A DNA stretch of 8,242 nt, taken from contig JAABRW010000459.1 in the NCBI GenBank assembly GCA_011390695.1, positions 1 to 8,242 of the forward strand. Direction: 5' to 3'. Shown piece after piece: positions 1 through 6,387 of this stretch. Position numbers and translations under genes: made by a program. This stretch comes from Desulfotignum sp. (lineage in GTDB: Bacteria; Desulfobacterota; Desulfobacteria; Desulfobacterales; Desulfobacteraceae). The notes beneath the pieces were generated by a model. That model had not been told where the DNA came from, did not search any database, and worked only from the letters and a program-made list of their open reading frames with translations. Numbering within the stretch: position 1 is the first letter of the stretch; each line of letters begins with the position of its first letter.

Positions 1-331
1 CACACCCCACCTGGGAGGAAACACACAGGGTAAAATGGTCTTTTCCCGGGATGAGCACTGATTCAATACAGGCACCGTCCTGGAGTCTGAACAGATATTT
101 TGTGGTGGTATCCACTGACACCTGTTTGTCTATCAGGGTCAGGCAGTCAAAATAAAAATGGCTGGACAGCAACGTGCGCAGGTCTTTGCCCAGATCGGTC
201 ATCTGTTCGAAATCATTTGCCAGCTTCAAATAAAGCCACTTGAATACCTGACCGGACCGAAAGGATCGGATACCGTTTTTTTCAAGCCACAGGGAAAGGT
301 CTTCTCTGGTATAATTTAAAATGTTTTCCAT
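1..331 (-). CDS. rlmN: RlmN, 23S rRNA A2503 / tRNA A37 C2-methyltransferase (5' part only)
   Basis: Radical-SAM enzyme that methylates C2 of A2503 in 23S rRNA and A37 in some tRNAs, using SAM and a 4Fe-4S cluster. Reading the minus strand from the ATG at 331 gives 110 open codons up to the window edge. The N-terminal part matches the family: RSGQVFKWLY (residues 25-34), FEQMTDLGKDLR (41-52), a TTTKYLFRLQDG block (75-86), IESVLIP (89-95), then TLCVSSQVGC (101-110). C103 corresponds to the conserved cysteine equivalent to E. coli C118. C110 is the first cysteine of the CxxxCxxC cluster motif, whose remainder lies outside the window. An in-frame GTG at 349 is an alternative start, but the ATG has an AGG about 9 bases upstream and gives a normal N-terminus. 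The gene is divergent from ffh. No frameshift is visible in the part present. Confidence 0.93.
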   Translation of the reverse strand, partial: MENILNYTREDLSLWLEKNGIRSFRSGQVFKWLYLKLANDFEQMTDLGKDLRTLLSSHFYFDCLTLIDKQVSVDTTTKYLFRLQDGACIESVLIPGKDHFTLCVSSQVGC

Positions 332-364
332 GGGTTTTTGCCTGCTCACGCATGTATTATTTTC

Positions 365-393
365 TTGACTTATCACGGATCCTGGTCTAAATT
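365..393 (+). promoter_or_regulatory. Candidate sigma70 promoter for the ffh operon
   Basis: TTGACT at 365-370 (5 of 6 to the -35 consensus) is followed after 17 bases by TAAATT at 388-393 (4 of 6 to the -10 consensus). This would start transcription near 400, leaving a leader of about 30 bases before the ffh ATG at 431. A GGGAG at 416-420 serves as ribosome binding site. No other convincing promoter is seen between the genes from 431 to 6387, so this one probably drives the whole operon. Assignment is by pattern only. Confidence 0.5.
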
Positions 394-396
394 CAA
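369..396 (-). promoter_or_regulatory. Candidate promoter for rlmN, overlapping the ffh promoter
   Basis: On the minus strand TTGAAT (plus positions 391-396, 4 of 6 to consensus) is followed after 16 bases by GATAAG (369-374, 4 of 6). The predicted start lies near 362, giving a leader of about 30 bases before the rlmN ATG at 331. The boxes fall on top of those of the opposite ffh promoter. Weaker match than the ffh one; another start in this short AT-rich gap is possible. Confidence 0.3.
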
Positions 397-430
397 TGAT
401 TTGATTTGAAATTTTGGGAGTGGTCTTTTT

Positions 431-1756
431 ATGTTTGAAAATTTAAGTGACAGGCTTGATTCGGTCTTTAAAAAATTAAAGGGCCATGGCACTCTGAATG
501 AGAAAAACATTGAAGATGGTCTCAAACAGGTGAGAATGGCACTTCTTGAGGCTGATGTCAATTATAAGGTTGCAAAAAATGTCATTTCAGATATAAAGAG
601 CCGGGCACTGGGCCAGGAGGTCATGCAGAGCCTGACCCCGGGCCAGCAGGTCATCAAGATCGTGTATGACGCGTTCACGCAGATGATGGGCTCTGAACAC
701 CAGGACCTTGATTTGAAGACCGGCACCATGGGATCCATCATGCTGGTGGGTTTGCAGGGATCCGGTAAAACCACCACAGCCGGAAAACTGGGCCGATATC
801 TGCGCAAGCAGGGAAGGAAGCCGTTTCTGGTACCGGTGGATGTGTACCGGCCGGCTGCCATCGAACAATTGAAAAAAATCGGCATTCAGCTGGATCTGCC
901 GGTTTTTGATACCACAGCTGACATGAAGCCCCTCAACATCTGCCAGAATGCGCAACTGGCAGCAAGGGAACAGGGATACGACACCCTGTTGTATGACACT
1001 GCCGGGCGCCTGCACATGGATGACACCCTGATGGCGGAGCTGGAAACCCTGAAAAAAGGTGTGAACCCGTCAGAGATACTTCTGGTGGCAGATGCCATGA
1101 CCGGACAGGATGCTGTCAATATTGCCGGATCATTTGACCAGCGCCTCGCCCTCACCGGGGTTATCCTGACCAAAATGGACGGGGATGCCAGAGGCGGTGC
1201 GGCCCTGTCCATCAAGGCGGTGACAGGCAAGCCCTTGAAGTTTATCGGTGTGGGGGAAAAATCCACTGACCTGGAACCGTTTCACCCGGACCGGATGGCA
1301 TCCAAAATTCTGGGCATGGGAGACACCCTTTCCTTTATTGAGCGGGCCCAGGAAGCAGTGGATGAAAAAGAAGCCAAATCCCTGGAAAAAAAACTGCGGC
1401 AGAACGCCTTTACTTTGGAGGATTTCAAGAACCAGATGAAAACCGTCCGGAAAATGGGGTCTGTCAAGGATCTTTTGGGCATGCTGCCGGGAATGAGCAA
1501 AAAGCAGCTCAAGGGATTGGATATCAATGACAAAGAATTTGTTAAAATCGAGGCAATCATCAATTCCATGACCCCGGAAGAAAGAGAGAAAGCTGCGATT
1601 ATAAAAGCCTCCCGGAAAAAAAGAATTGCCCTTGGCAGCGGGACAAGTGTCCAGGATGTCAACAAACTTTTGAAAAGCTACACCCAGTCCATGAAAATGA
1701 TCAAGAAGTTTAATAAAGGCGGCATGCGTTCATTAAAAGGCATGCTGCCGTTTTAA
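431..1756 (+). CDS. ffh: Ffh, signal recognition particle GTPase (SRP54)
   Basis: Protein component of the signal recognition particle: it binds 4.5S RNA and the signal sequences of nascent membrane proteins and docks with FtsY at the inner membrane in a GTP-dependent cycle. The 441 residues are near the usual bacterial length (about 450). Domains in order: N helical bundle (about 1-90), G domain with P-loop GLQGSGKTTT (107-116), the SRP-type DVYRPAA box (137-143), DTAGR (189-193), TKMD (247-250) and GVGE (273-276), then the methionine-rich M domain (about 325-441). The M domain carries the RNA-binding SRKKRIALGSG motif (394-404) and a C-terminal tail rich in Met, Lys and Gly. Start: ATG 431 with GGGAG 10 bases upstream. 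First gene of the operon; rpsP follows after 14 bases. All key residues are present. The 4.5S RNA gene (ffs) is not seen in this window. Confidence 0.98.
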   Translation: MFENLSDRLDSVFKKLKGHGTLNEKNIEDGLKQVRMALLEADVNYKVAKNVISDIKSRALGQEVMQSLTPGQQVIKIVYDAFTQMMGSEHQDLDLKTGTMGSIMLVGLQGSGKTTTAGKLGRYLRKQGRKPFLVPVDVYRPAAIEQLKKIGIQLDLPVFDTTADMKPLNICQNAQLAAREQGYDTLLYDTAGRLHMDDTLMAELETLKKGVNPSEILLVADAMTGQDAVNIAGSFDQRLALTGVILTKMDGDARGGAALSIKAVTGKPLKFIGVGEKSTDLEPFHPDRMASKILGMGDTLSFIERAQEAVDEKEAKSLEKKLRQNAFTLEDFKNQMKTVRKMGSVKDLLGMLPGMSKKQLKGLDINDKEFVKIEAIINSMTPEEREKAAIIKASRKKRIALGSGTSVQDVNKLLKSYTQSMKMIKKFNKGGMRSLKGMLPF

Positions 1757-1770
1757 GGAGAAAATAAAAT

Positions 1771-2034
1771 ATGTCCGTAAGAATCAGATTGACCCGCAAA
1801 GGTACCAAAAAGAAACCTTTTTACAGAATTGTGGCAGCCGACATCGAGGCCCCCAGGGACGGCAGATTTTTAGAAGCCCTGGGCACCTATGACCCCATGA
1901 CCGAGCCGGCTGCCGTGGTGTTGAAGCAGGACAGGATCGCGTACTGGCTGGAGCAGGGTGCCAAACCTTCCACCACGGTGCAGAGCATTTTGAAAAAAAA
2001 GGCTGCCGAGCCGGAACAAGCCGCATCCGCCTGA
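1771..2034 (+). CDS. rpsP: 30S ribosomal protein bS16
   Basis: Small-subunit protein that binds 16S rRNA early in 30S assembly. The 87-residue product has the classic bS16 N-terminus ([20 protein letters not shown], residues 2-21), then [14 protein letters not shown] (29-42) and the family core [17 protein letters not shown] (54-70), ending in an Ala/Glu-rich tail of the kind that varies among species. Length is normal (80-90). The AAGGAG at 1755-1760 overlaps the ffh stop codon, and the ATG follows 10 bases later, so translation of the two genes is probably coupled. The order rpsP-(khpA)-rimM-trmD-rplS is the widely conserved ribosomal operon. Confidence 0.98.
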   Translation: MSVRIRLTRKGTKKKPFYRIVAADIEAPRDGRFLEALGTYDPMTEPAAVVLKQDRIAYWLEQGAKPSTTVQSILKKKAAEPEQAASA

Positions 2035-2095
2035 ACCTGAACGTTTGTGACATACCTGGTATTCTCACCCCGCATGACTGCAAGGAGAAGAACAT

Positions 2096-2326
2096 ATGAA
2101 AGAGCTGATAGAATACATTGCCAAGGCATTGGTGGACAATCCTGAAGAGGTTCATGTATCGGAAGTAATCGGAGATCAGACATCGGTTCTGGAACTGAAG
2201 GTGGCAAAAGAGGATCTGGGTAAGGTGATAGGCAAACAGGGCAGGTCAGCCCGGGCCATGAGAACCATTTTAAGTGCCGCTTCCACCAAGCTGAAAAAAA
2301 GAACGGTTCTGGAGATCATTGAGTAA
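2096..2326 (+). CDS. khpA: KhpA, small KH-domain RNA-binding protein (YlqC/UPF0109)
   Basis: A 76-residue protein consisting of a single KH domain, the usual size for KhpA. The hallmark GxxG loop is GKQG at residues 46-49 within [19 protein letters not shown] (41-59), followed by the helix and strand [12 protein letters not shown]. KhpA of Gram-positive bacteria pairs with KhpB (Jag) and binds many RNAs, affecting cell elongation and division. Its role in proteobacterial relatives is less clear, and its place between rpsP and rimM suggests a link with ribosome assembly. Start ATG 2096 has a strong AAGGAG 8 bases upstream (2082-2087). The 61-base gap from rpsP is the largest inside the operon. 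The final 8 bases overlap the proposed TTG start of rimM. Confidence 0.93.
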   Translation: MKELIEYIAKALVDNPEEVHVSEVIGDQTSVLELKVAKEDLGKVIGKQGRSARAMRTILSAASTKLKKRTVLEIIE

Positions 2327-2876
2327 AACAGCGTCATCACACACAGGCCCGGATGATCTGCCAAAGCCGGATGAACTGCTGGTCATGGGAAAGATAACCG
2401 GTGTCCATGGGCTGGACGGCAAGCTCAAGGTCTGGTCCTTTGCGGAATCCCTGGATGTTTTTGTCCCGGGAAACCGCTTGTTTTTAAGAACGGAAAACAC
2501 AGATGCCGTTACACCCTATGTCATAAAAAAATGCAGTGACTGGAAAAAAGGCCTGTTAATGCGCCTGTCAGGTGTGGACAACCGGGATATGGCAGATGAC
2601 CTGGCCGGCAAAGAGGTGTTGATCCACCGGCAGCAGCTGCCGGAAACGGAAGAAGATGCCTGGTACTGGCAGGATTTATTCGGCCTGAACGTGGTTGACA
2701 AAAACCGTGGAAACCTGGGGGTTATTGAGACCATAATCCCCACCGCTGCCCATGATGTGCTGGTGGTCAAAAACCGGGACAAAGAAATTCTGATCCCCAT
2801 GCACCGGCAGTTTGTGACACACGTGGACCTTGAAGGCAAAACCGTGACAACCTGTCTGCCCCGGGGATATGAATAA
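2319..2876 (+). CDS. rimM: RimM, 16S rRNA processing / 30S maturation factor
   Basis: Assembly factor that binds uS19 and helps mature the 30S head domain. The 185 residues include an N-terminal RimM beta-barrel (about 20-105; [16 protein letters not shown] at 23-38 and [15 protein letters not shown] at 88-102) and a C-terminal PRC barrel (about 113-183; [11 protein letters not shown] at 115-125, [10 protein letters not shown] at 157-166, and a final PRGYE). The start is TTG at 2319, overlapping khpA by 8 bases, with GGAG (2311-2314) only 4 bases away. The first in-frame ATG (2385) would begin exactly at MGKITGVHG, leaving no residues before the conserved strand, and has no visible ribosome binding site. 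The TTG start is therefore preferred, not proven. The extra N-terminal stretch contains a small 18-base imperfect repeat (from 2349 and 2367). trmD follows after 8 bases. Confidence 0.95.
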   Translation: MSKTASSHTGPDDLPKPDELLVMGKITGVHGLDGKLKVWSFAESLDVFVPGNRLFLRTENTDAVTPYVIKKCSDWKKGLLMRLSGVDNRDMADDLAGKEVLIHRQQLPETEEDAWYWQDLFGLNVVDKNRGNLGVIETIIPTAAHDVLVVKNRDKEILIPMHRQFVTHVDLEGKTVTTCLPRGYE

Positions 2877-2884
2877 GCTTTGTC

Positions 2885-3637
2885 ATGGAATTTTTTGTAT
2901 TGACCCTTTTTCCGGAGCTGGTGCAGGCGTTTTTCGACCACGGCATGATCAGCCGGGCCATCAAACAGGGGCTTGTTTCAGGCCGCACCATACAAATCCG
3001 GAACTTTGCCCGGGACCGGCACCACACCGTGGACGACAGGCCCTATGGCGGGGGCAGCGGTATGGTGATGAAGCCCGAACCCCTGGCAGCAGCCATCCAT
3101 CAGGCAAAGGCGGAATCCCCCCATGCCAGGGTGGTATTGATGACCCCCCAGGGAGAACCCTTTCACCAGCAGATGGCCCTGGATCTGGCCCGCAGTGAAA
3201 CCGCACTGATTTTTGTGTGCGGCCGGTATGAAGGCATTGACGAACGGGTTGTCACCCGGCTGGTGGACACGGAAATTTCTGTGGGCGACTATGTCATGAC
3301 CGGCGGAGAACTGGCCAGCATGGTTGTCATGGATGCGGTTTCCCGGTTGATACCCGGGGTGCTGGGCAGCAGTGCATCGTTTCAATCCGATTCCTTCATG
3401 GATGACCGGCTGGAATATGCCCAGTATACCAGACCGGAAAATTTTATGGGGGACAGGGTACCGGATGTGCTTTTATCAGGGGACCATGGAAAGATTGCCC
3501 GATGGCGGACCCGGTCCTCTCTGGAACGTACCTTTATAAAGCGGCCGGATTTGTTTGAAAAAAAAAGTCCCGACCCGCAGGAAAAGGTGATACTCCAGCA
3601 ATGGTACAAACATCTGGAAGCACTGATCCATGGATAA
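2885..3637 (+). CDS. trmD: TrmD, tRNA (guanine37-N1)-methyltransferase
   Basis: SPOUT-class enzyme that puts m1G at position 37 of tRNAs reading codons that start with C or G-rich boxes, preventing +1 frameshifts; acts as a dimer with SAM bound in a trefoil knot. The 250 residues match the family length. Visible motifs: FFVLTLFPE (3-11), DDRPYGGGSGMVMKP (50-64), the knot segments VCGRYEGIDERV (111-122) and EISVGDYVMTGGELA (130-144), RLIPGVLG (154-161), then SDSF...YTRPE with D169 (168-185) and VLLSGDH (195-201). R154 and D169 line up with the residues implicated in catalysis in the E. coli enzyme. The usual LDxPxYTRP reads LEYAQYTRP here, a mild deviation. Start ATG 2885 lacks a clear Shine-Dalgarno; it follows the rimM stop after 8 bases, so coupling is likely. 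The end overlaps the next gene by 8 bases. Confidence 0.98.
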   Translation: MEFFVLTLFPELVQAFFDHGMISRAIKQGLVSGRTIQIRNFARDRHHTVDDRPYGGGSGMVMKPEPLAAAIHQAKAESPHARVVLMTPQGEPFHQQMALDLARSETALIFVCGRYEGIDERVVTRLVDTEISVGDYVMTGGELASMVVMDAVSRLIPGVLGSSASFQSDSFMDDRLEYAQYTRPENFMGDRVPDVLLSGDHGKIARWRTRSSLERTFIKRPDLFEKKSPDPQEKVILQQWYKHLEALIHG

Positions 3638-4184
3638 CCTGTATATGGCCCTGGTCCATTTTCCGGTGGTGAACAGAAAAAATGAACCCATTGGTTCCGC
3701 CTTGACCACCATTGATTTACATGATATTGCCAGGGCATCCATGACGTTCGGTGTGAAAGGGTTTTATGTGATCACCCCGTACGAGGACCAGGCAGATCTG
3801 GCAGACCAGGTTATCCGCCACTGGACCCATGGGGAGGGAGGGCGCCTGAACCCCTCCAGAAAACAGGCCCTGGAACTGGTGCGTGTAACACAGACATTTG
3901 AAACAGCTATGCAGCAAATTTATGAAGAAAGGAACCAGCCGGTGGTCACCATTGCCACCAGCGCAAAAAAACACAAAAACAGTATCTCCACCCGGATATT
4001 GAAACAAAAGCTTGGCAGCAACGCTTCCCATGTACTGGTGTTGGGCACCGCATGGGGACTGGCACAGGAACTGATGGACAATTGTGACCTGCAGCTGGAC
4101 CCTATTACAGGCACAGGAGAATACAACCATTTGTCTGTCCGGTCTGCTGCATCCATATATTTAGACAGACTGACAAATGGCTGA
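3630..4184 (+). CDS. Uncharacterised SPOUT-fold RNA methyltransferase (Methyltrn_RNA_4-like)
   Basis: A 184-residue protein resembling the SPOUT family listed in Pfam as Methyltrn_RNA_4 (PF09936), known next to trmD and rplS in Thermotoga-like bacteria and Deltaproteobacteria. The family attribution is from memory of this conserved context and of the sequence type. The N-terminal half has MALVHFPVVNRKNEPIGSAL (6-25) and FGVKGFYVITP (40-50), the typical Rossmann-like SPOUT opening. The C-terminal half shows a knot: VLVLGTAWGL (135-144) in the place of the usual GxEGGL loop, and LDPITGTGEYNHLSVRSAA (156-174), like the SLNVSxA helix that closes SAM pockets. The substrate is unknown; an RNA target (rRNA or tRNA) is inferred from fold and operon. 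Start ATG 3630 overlaps trmD by 8 bases and has GGAAG 9 bases upstream; a second ATG at 3645 is less well placed. A perfect hairpin covers its stop codon. Confidence 0.85.
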   Translation: MDNLYMALVHFPVVNRKNEPIGSALTTIDLHDIARASMTFGVKGFYVITPYEDQADLADQVIRHWTHGEGGRLNPSRKQALELVRVTQTFETAMQQIYEERNQPVVTIATSAKKHKNSISTRILKQKLGSNASHVLVLGTAWGLAQELMDNCDLQLDPITGTGEYNHLSVRSAASIYLDRLTNG

Positions 4185-4194
4185 GATTCAGCCA
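4178..4194 (+). other. Perfect 7-bp hairpin over the methyltransferase stop codon, before rplS
   Basis: TGGCTGA (4178-4184) and TCAGCCA (4188-4194) are exact reverse complements around a 3-base loop, GAT. The left arm contains the TGA stop of the upstream gene. No run of T follows, so it is not an intrinsic terminator. The rplS ribosome binding site AGGAGG (4211-4216) starts 16 bases after the hairpin. Possible roles are transcript stabilisation or processing, or setting rplS translation apart from that of the methyltransferase; this is inference. Confidence 0.5.
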
Positions 4195-4220
4195 TACAGA
4201 GAAGGAAACCAGGAGGAAAC

Positions 4221-4571
4221 ATGACAAATGTAATTGAAAAATTGGAAAAAGAACAGATGCGCCTTGATATCCCGAGATTTGATTCAGGGGACACCGTAAA
4301 GGTGCATGTTAAGATCAGGGAAGGTGAAAAAGAACGTATCCAGGTCTTCCAGGGCGTTGTCATCAAAAAGACCAGAGGATTTGCCGGGGCCCGGTTCACC
4401 GTGAGAAAAATATCCGGCGGTGTGGGCGTGGAAAGAATTTTTCCCCTTTACTCCCCTGTCATTGATAAAGTTGAAATCGTGACCAAGGGCCGGGTACGCC
4501 GGTCAAAACTCTATTATCTGCGCAACCTGCGCGGAAAAGCGGCCAGGATCAAAGAAAAACGCTTTGCTTAG
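4221..4571 (+). CDS. rplS: 50S ribosomal protein bL19
   Basis: Large-subunit protein located at the 30S-50S interface. The 116 residues match bL19 (about 115 in E. coli) through the whole length: [19 protein letters not shown] (17-35), [13 protein letters not shown] (38-50), the [20 protein letters not shown] segment (59-78), and [20 protein letters not shown] (87-106) followed by a basic tail. Start ATG 4221 has a full AGGAGG 4 bases upstream (4211-4216), the strongest ribosome binding site in the operon, and follows the preceding stop by 36 bases including a hairpin. This suits a protein needed in far larger amounts than the modification enzymes around it. Confidence 0.98.
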   Translation: MTNVIEKLEKEQMRLDIPRFDSGDTVKVHVKIREGEKERIQVFQGVVIKKTRGFAGARFTVRKISGGVGVERIFPLYSPVIDKVEIVTKGRVRRSKLYYLRNLRGKAARIKEKRFA

Positions 4572-4581
4572 CCTTGGTCCC

Positions 4582-5175
4582 ATGTGGCAGATCGAAAAAA
4601 AGATCCGTCAAAAAGGATATGCACAGATTGCAGGCATTGACGAGGCCGGCAGGGGACCCCTTGCCGGCCCTGTTGTGTCTGCAGCTGTGATACTGCCGCA
4701 TGATTTCACTTGTCCCGGCATTACGGATTCCAAAAAACTGTCTGAAAAAAAACGCCATCTTTTTTTCCCCGTTATCATGCAGCAAGCTGTGGCTGTAGGG
4801 GTAGGTATCTGCGATCACAAAGAGATTGATACCGCCAATATCCTTGTTGCAGCACTTTTGTCCATGAAACGGGCGGTGCATAACCTGGATATCACCCCTG
4901 ATTTTTTACTGGTGGACGGAAACTTCCCCATTTCCATGGATATTTCACAACAGGCAGTCATAAAAGGGGATACAAAAAGTATTTCCATTGCCGCAGCTTC
5001 CATTATTGCCAAGGTAACCCGGGACCGAATCATGACAACCCTGCACCAGACATATCCCCTTTACAATTTTATCCGGCACAAAGGCTACCCCACGGTGTTT
5101 CACATAAAAGCCATTCTTGATCACGGCCCCTGCCCGGTTCACAGAAAGACCTTCAAAGGCGTGCGCCATCCATGA
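4582..5175 (+). CDS. rnhB: Ribonuclease HII
   Basis: Endonuclease that cuts the RNA strand of RNA/DNA hybrids and nicks at single ribonucleotides in DNA, starting ribonucleotide excision repair. From the ATG at 4582 the protein has 197 residues (E. coli: 198). The DEDD active site is complete: D20 and E21 in AGIDEAGRGPLAGPV (17-31), D112 in LLVDGN (109-114) and D148 in SIIAKVTRDR (140-149). Further signatures are ITDSKKLSEKKR (47-58), KGYPT..H (167-174) and HGPCPVHRKTF (181-191). An in-frame TTG at 4564, overlapping the rplS stop by 8 bases, would add 6 residues; neither start has a clear ribosome binding site, and ATG is preferred for its codon and the normal N-terminus. The end overlaps yraN by 4 bases (ATGA). 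It presumably depends on coupling to rplS. Confidence 0.96.
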   Translation: MWQIEKKIRQKGYAQIAGIDEAGRGPLAGPVVSAAVILPHDFTCPGITDSKKLSEKKRHLFFPVIMQQAVAVGVGICDHKEIDTANILVAALLSMKRAVHNLDITPDFLLVDGNFPISMDISQQAVIKGDTKSISIAAASIIAKVTRDRIMTTLHQTYPLYNFIRHKGYPTVFHIKAILDHGPCPVHRKTFKGVRHP

Positions 5176-5540
5176 CAAGGTACTGCAAAGACCTGGGCCG
5201 GTCCGGAGAGCAACTGGCTGCACAGCACCTGGCAGCATCCGGATATATTATTGTTGAAACCAATTTTACCACCCGGTTTGCGGAAATAGATATCATTGCC
5301 GCCCTTGACGACTGCCTGGTGTTTGTGGAGGTAAAAACCCGCACCAGTGCAAAAAAGGGTCTGCCCAGAGAAGCGGTCACTGCACCCAAGCAGAAAAAGA
5401 TCATTCTGGCAGCAAGGCAGTATATAAAAACCCGGGCCCTGGATGGACAAAAGCGTATCCGGTTTGATGTGATGGAAATTTTTTTTACAGATGACACCTG
5501 CCATATCAACCATATCCCCCATGCCTTCTATTCAGAATAA
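5172..5540 (+). CDS. yraN: YraN family (UPF0102) nuclease-fold protein
   Basis: The family has a restriction-endonuclease-like (PD-(D/E)XK) fold; its cellular job is not firmly established. The 122 residues are typical in length (about 120). Motifs in order: LGRSGEQLAAQHLAASGY (8-25) with E13, NFTTRFAEIDIIA (31-43), FVEVKTR (51-57), and RFDVMEI near the end (97-103). The acidic residues E38/D40 and the E53-x-K55 pair form the expected nuclease-like site. One oddity: most homologues read GEIDLI where this one has AEIDII, so the conserved Gly is Ala, but the acidic residues remain. Start ATG 5172 overlaps the rnhB TGA (ATGA), implying translational coupling, and its 3' end overlaps rsmI by 20 bases. 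E. coli also has yraN close to rsmI, with lpoA between them. Confidence 0.93.
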   Translation: MTRYCKDLGRSGEQLAAQHLAASGYIIVETNFTTRFAEIDIIAALDDCLVFVEVKTRTSAKKGLPREAVTAPKQKKIILAARQYIKTRALDGQKRIRFDVMEIFFTDDTCHINHIPHAFYSE

Positions 5541-6387
5541 TACCCTGCCGTATTGCGGCACCCTCTATATTGTTGCCACCCCTCTGGGAAATCTGGAGGA
5601 TATCACCTTCCGGGCAGTGCGGATTTTAAAAGAGGTGGCCCTTATTGCAGCAGAAGATACGCGCCATTCCAGAAAACTGTTGTCCCATTACAACATTTTC
5701 ACCGATCTTATCTCCTGCCATGAACACAATGAGATTCCCAGGGCGGCAAAACTGATTCCCATCCTGCAGCAGGGCAAAGATGCGGCCCTGATAACGGATG
5801 CAGGCACGCCCTGTATTTCTGATCCCGGCTATCGTCTGGTCACAGCAGTGCTGGAAAAAGGTATCCGAGTGGTTCCCATACCCGGATGCTGCGCGATTAT
5901 TGCAGGATTGAGTGCAGCAGGAATGCCAACCGACCGGTTTTTGTTTGCAGGGTTTTTGCCCAGAAAACAGCAGCAGCGGATCCGTGCCGTCAAAAGCCTT
6001 GCATCCGGACAGGCCACCCTTGTCTTTTATGAATCCCCCAAAAGGATCAGGCTTCTGCTGGATCTGCTCATGGCGGAACTGGGTGACCGCCAGGCCTGTC
6101 TGGCCCGGGAAATCACCAAACTGCATGAAGAATTTATCAGGGGCACCTTTTCTTATATTGCAGCCTGTCTTGATGCAAAAGGCATTGCCAAAGGGGAATG
6201 CACCCTGTTTGTGGCAGGTGCGTCTGAAGTGAAAGAACTGTCTTTGGAAGATCTGGAAGCGGTTATCCAGGATCGCCTGGCACAGGGTTCTGTTCCCACG
6301 GCACTGTTGGCAAAAGAAATTTCCTTTCAATACAAAGTTTCCAGAAAACTGGTCTATGATACCATCCTCCGCCTCAAATCCTGTTGA
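5521..6387 (+). CDS. rsmI: RsmI, 16S rRNA (cytidine1402-2'-O)-methyltransferase
   Basis: SAM-dependent enzyme of the tetrapyrrole (corrin/porphyrin) methylase fold that 2'-O-methylates C1402 in the 30S P site, where together with RsmH it gives m4Cm. The 288 residues match E. coli RsmI (286). Motifs: TLYIVATPLGNLEDITFRA (14-32), LIAAEDTRHSRKLL (41-54), ALITDAGTPCISDPGYRLV (89-107), VVPIPGCCAIIAGLSAAGMP (117-136), the LFAGFLPRK segment (141-149), LVFYESPKR (167-175), LAREITKLHEE (194-204) and GECTLFVAG (225-233), then the C-terminal helical region. ATG 5521 is chosen because it places the first motif at the usual distance. An in-frame ATG at 5491 would add 10 residues, has only GGAA 13 bases upstream, and would overlap yraN by 50 bases. 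It is the last gene of the operon; 136 bases follow without a clear terminator. Confidence 0.96.
   Translation: MPSIQNNTLPYCGTLYIVATPLGNLEDITFRAVRILKEVALIAAEDTRHSRKLLSHYNIFTDLISCHEHNEIPRAAKLIPILQQGKDAALITDAGTPCISDPGYRLVTAVLEKGIRVVPIPGCCAIIAGLSAAGMPTDRFLFAGFLPRKQQQRIRAVKSLASGQATLVFYESPKRIRLLLDLLMAELGDRQACLAREITKLHEEFIRGTFSYIAACLDAKGIAKGECTLFVAGASEVKELSLEDLEAVIQDRLAQGSVPTALLAKEISFQYKVSRKLVYDTILRLKSC

Noticed and set aside
2052..2062. ATACC-T-GGTAT palindrome between rpsP and khpA
   Set aside because: Five-base arms with a 1-base centre cannot form a stable RNA hairpin and are expected by chance; no promoter boxes flank it.
2869..3198. Plus-strand 109-codon frame overlapping the start of trmD
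   Set aside because: It is out of frame with trmD, Pro/Gly/Arg-rich, and trmD has all family motifs across the same bases.
431..6387. Horizontally acquired insert inside the ribosomal operon
   Set aside because: Gene order, spacing and codon use look uniform, there are no transposase remnants, target-site duplications or tRNA borders, and all genes fit the conserved context.
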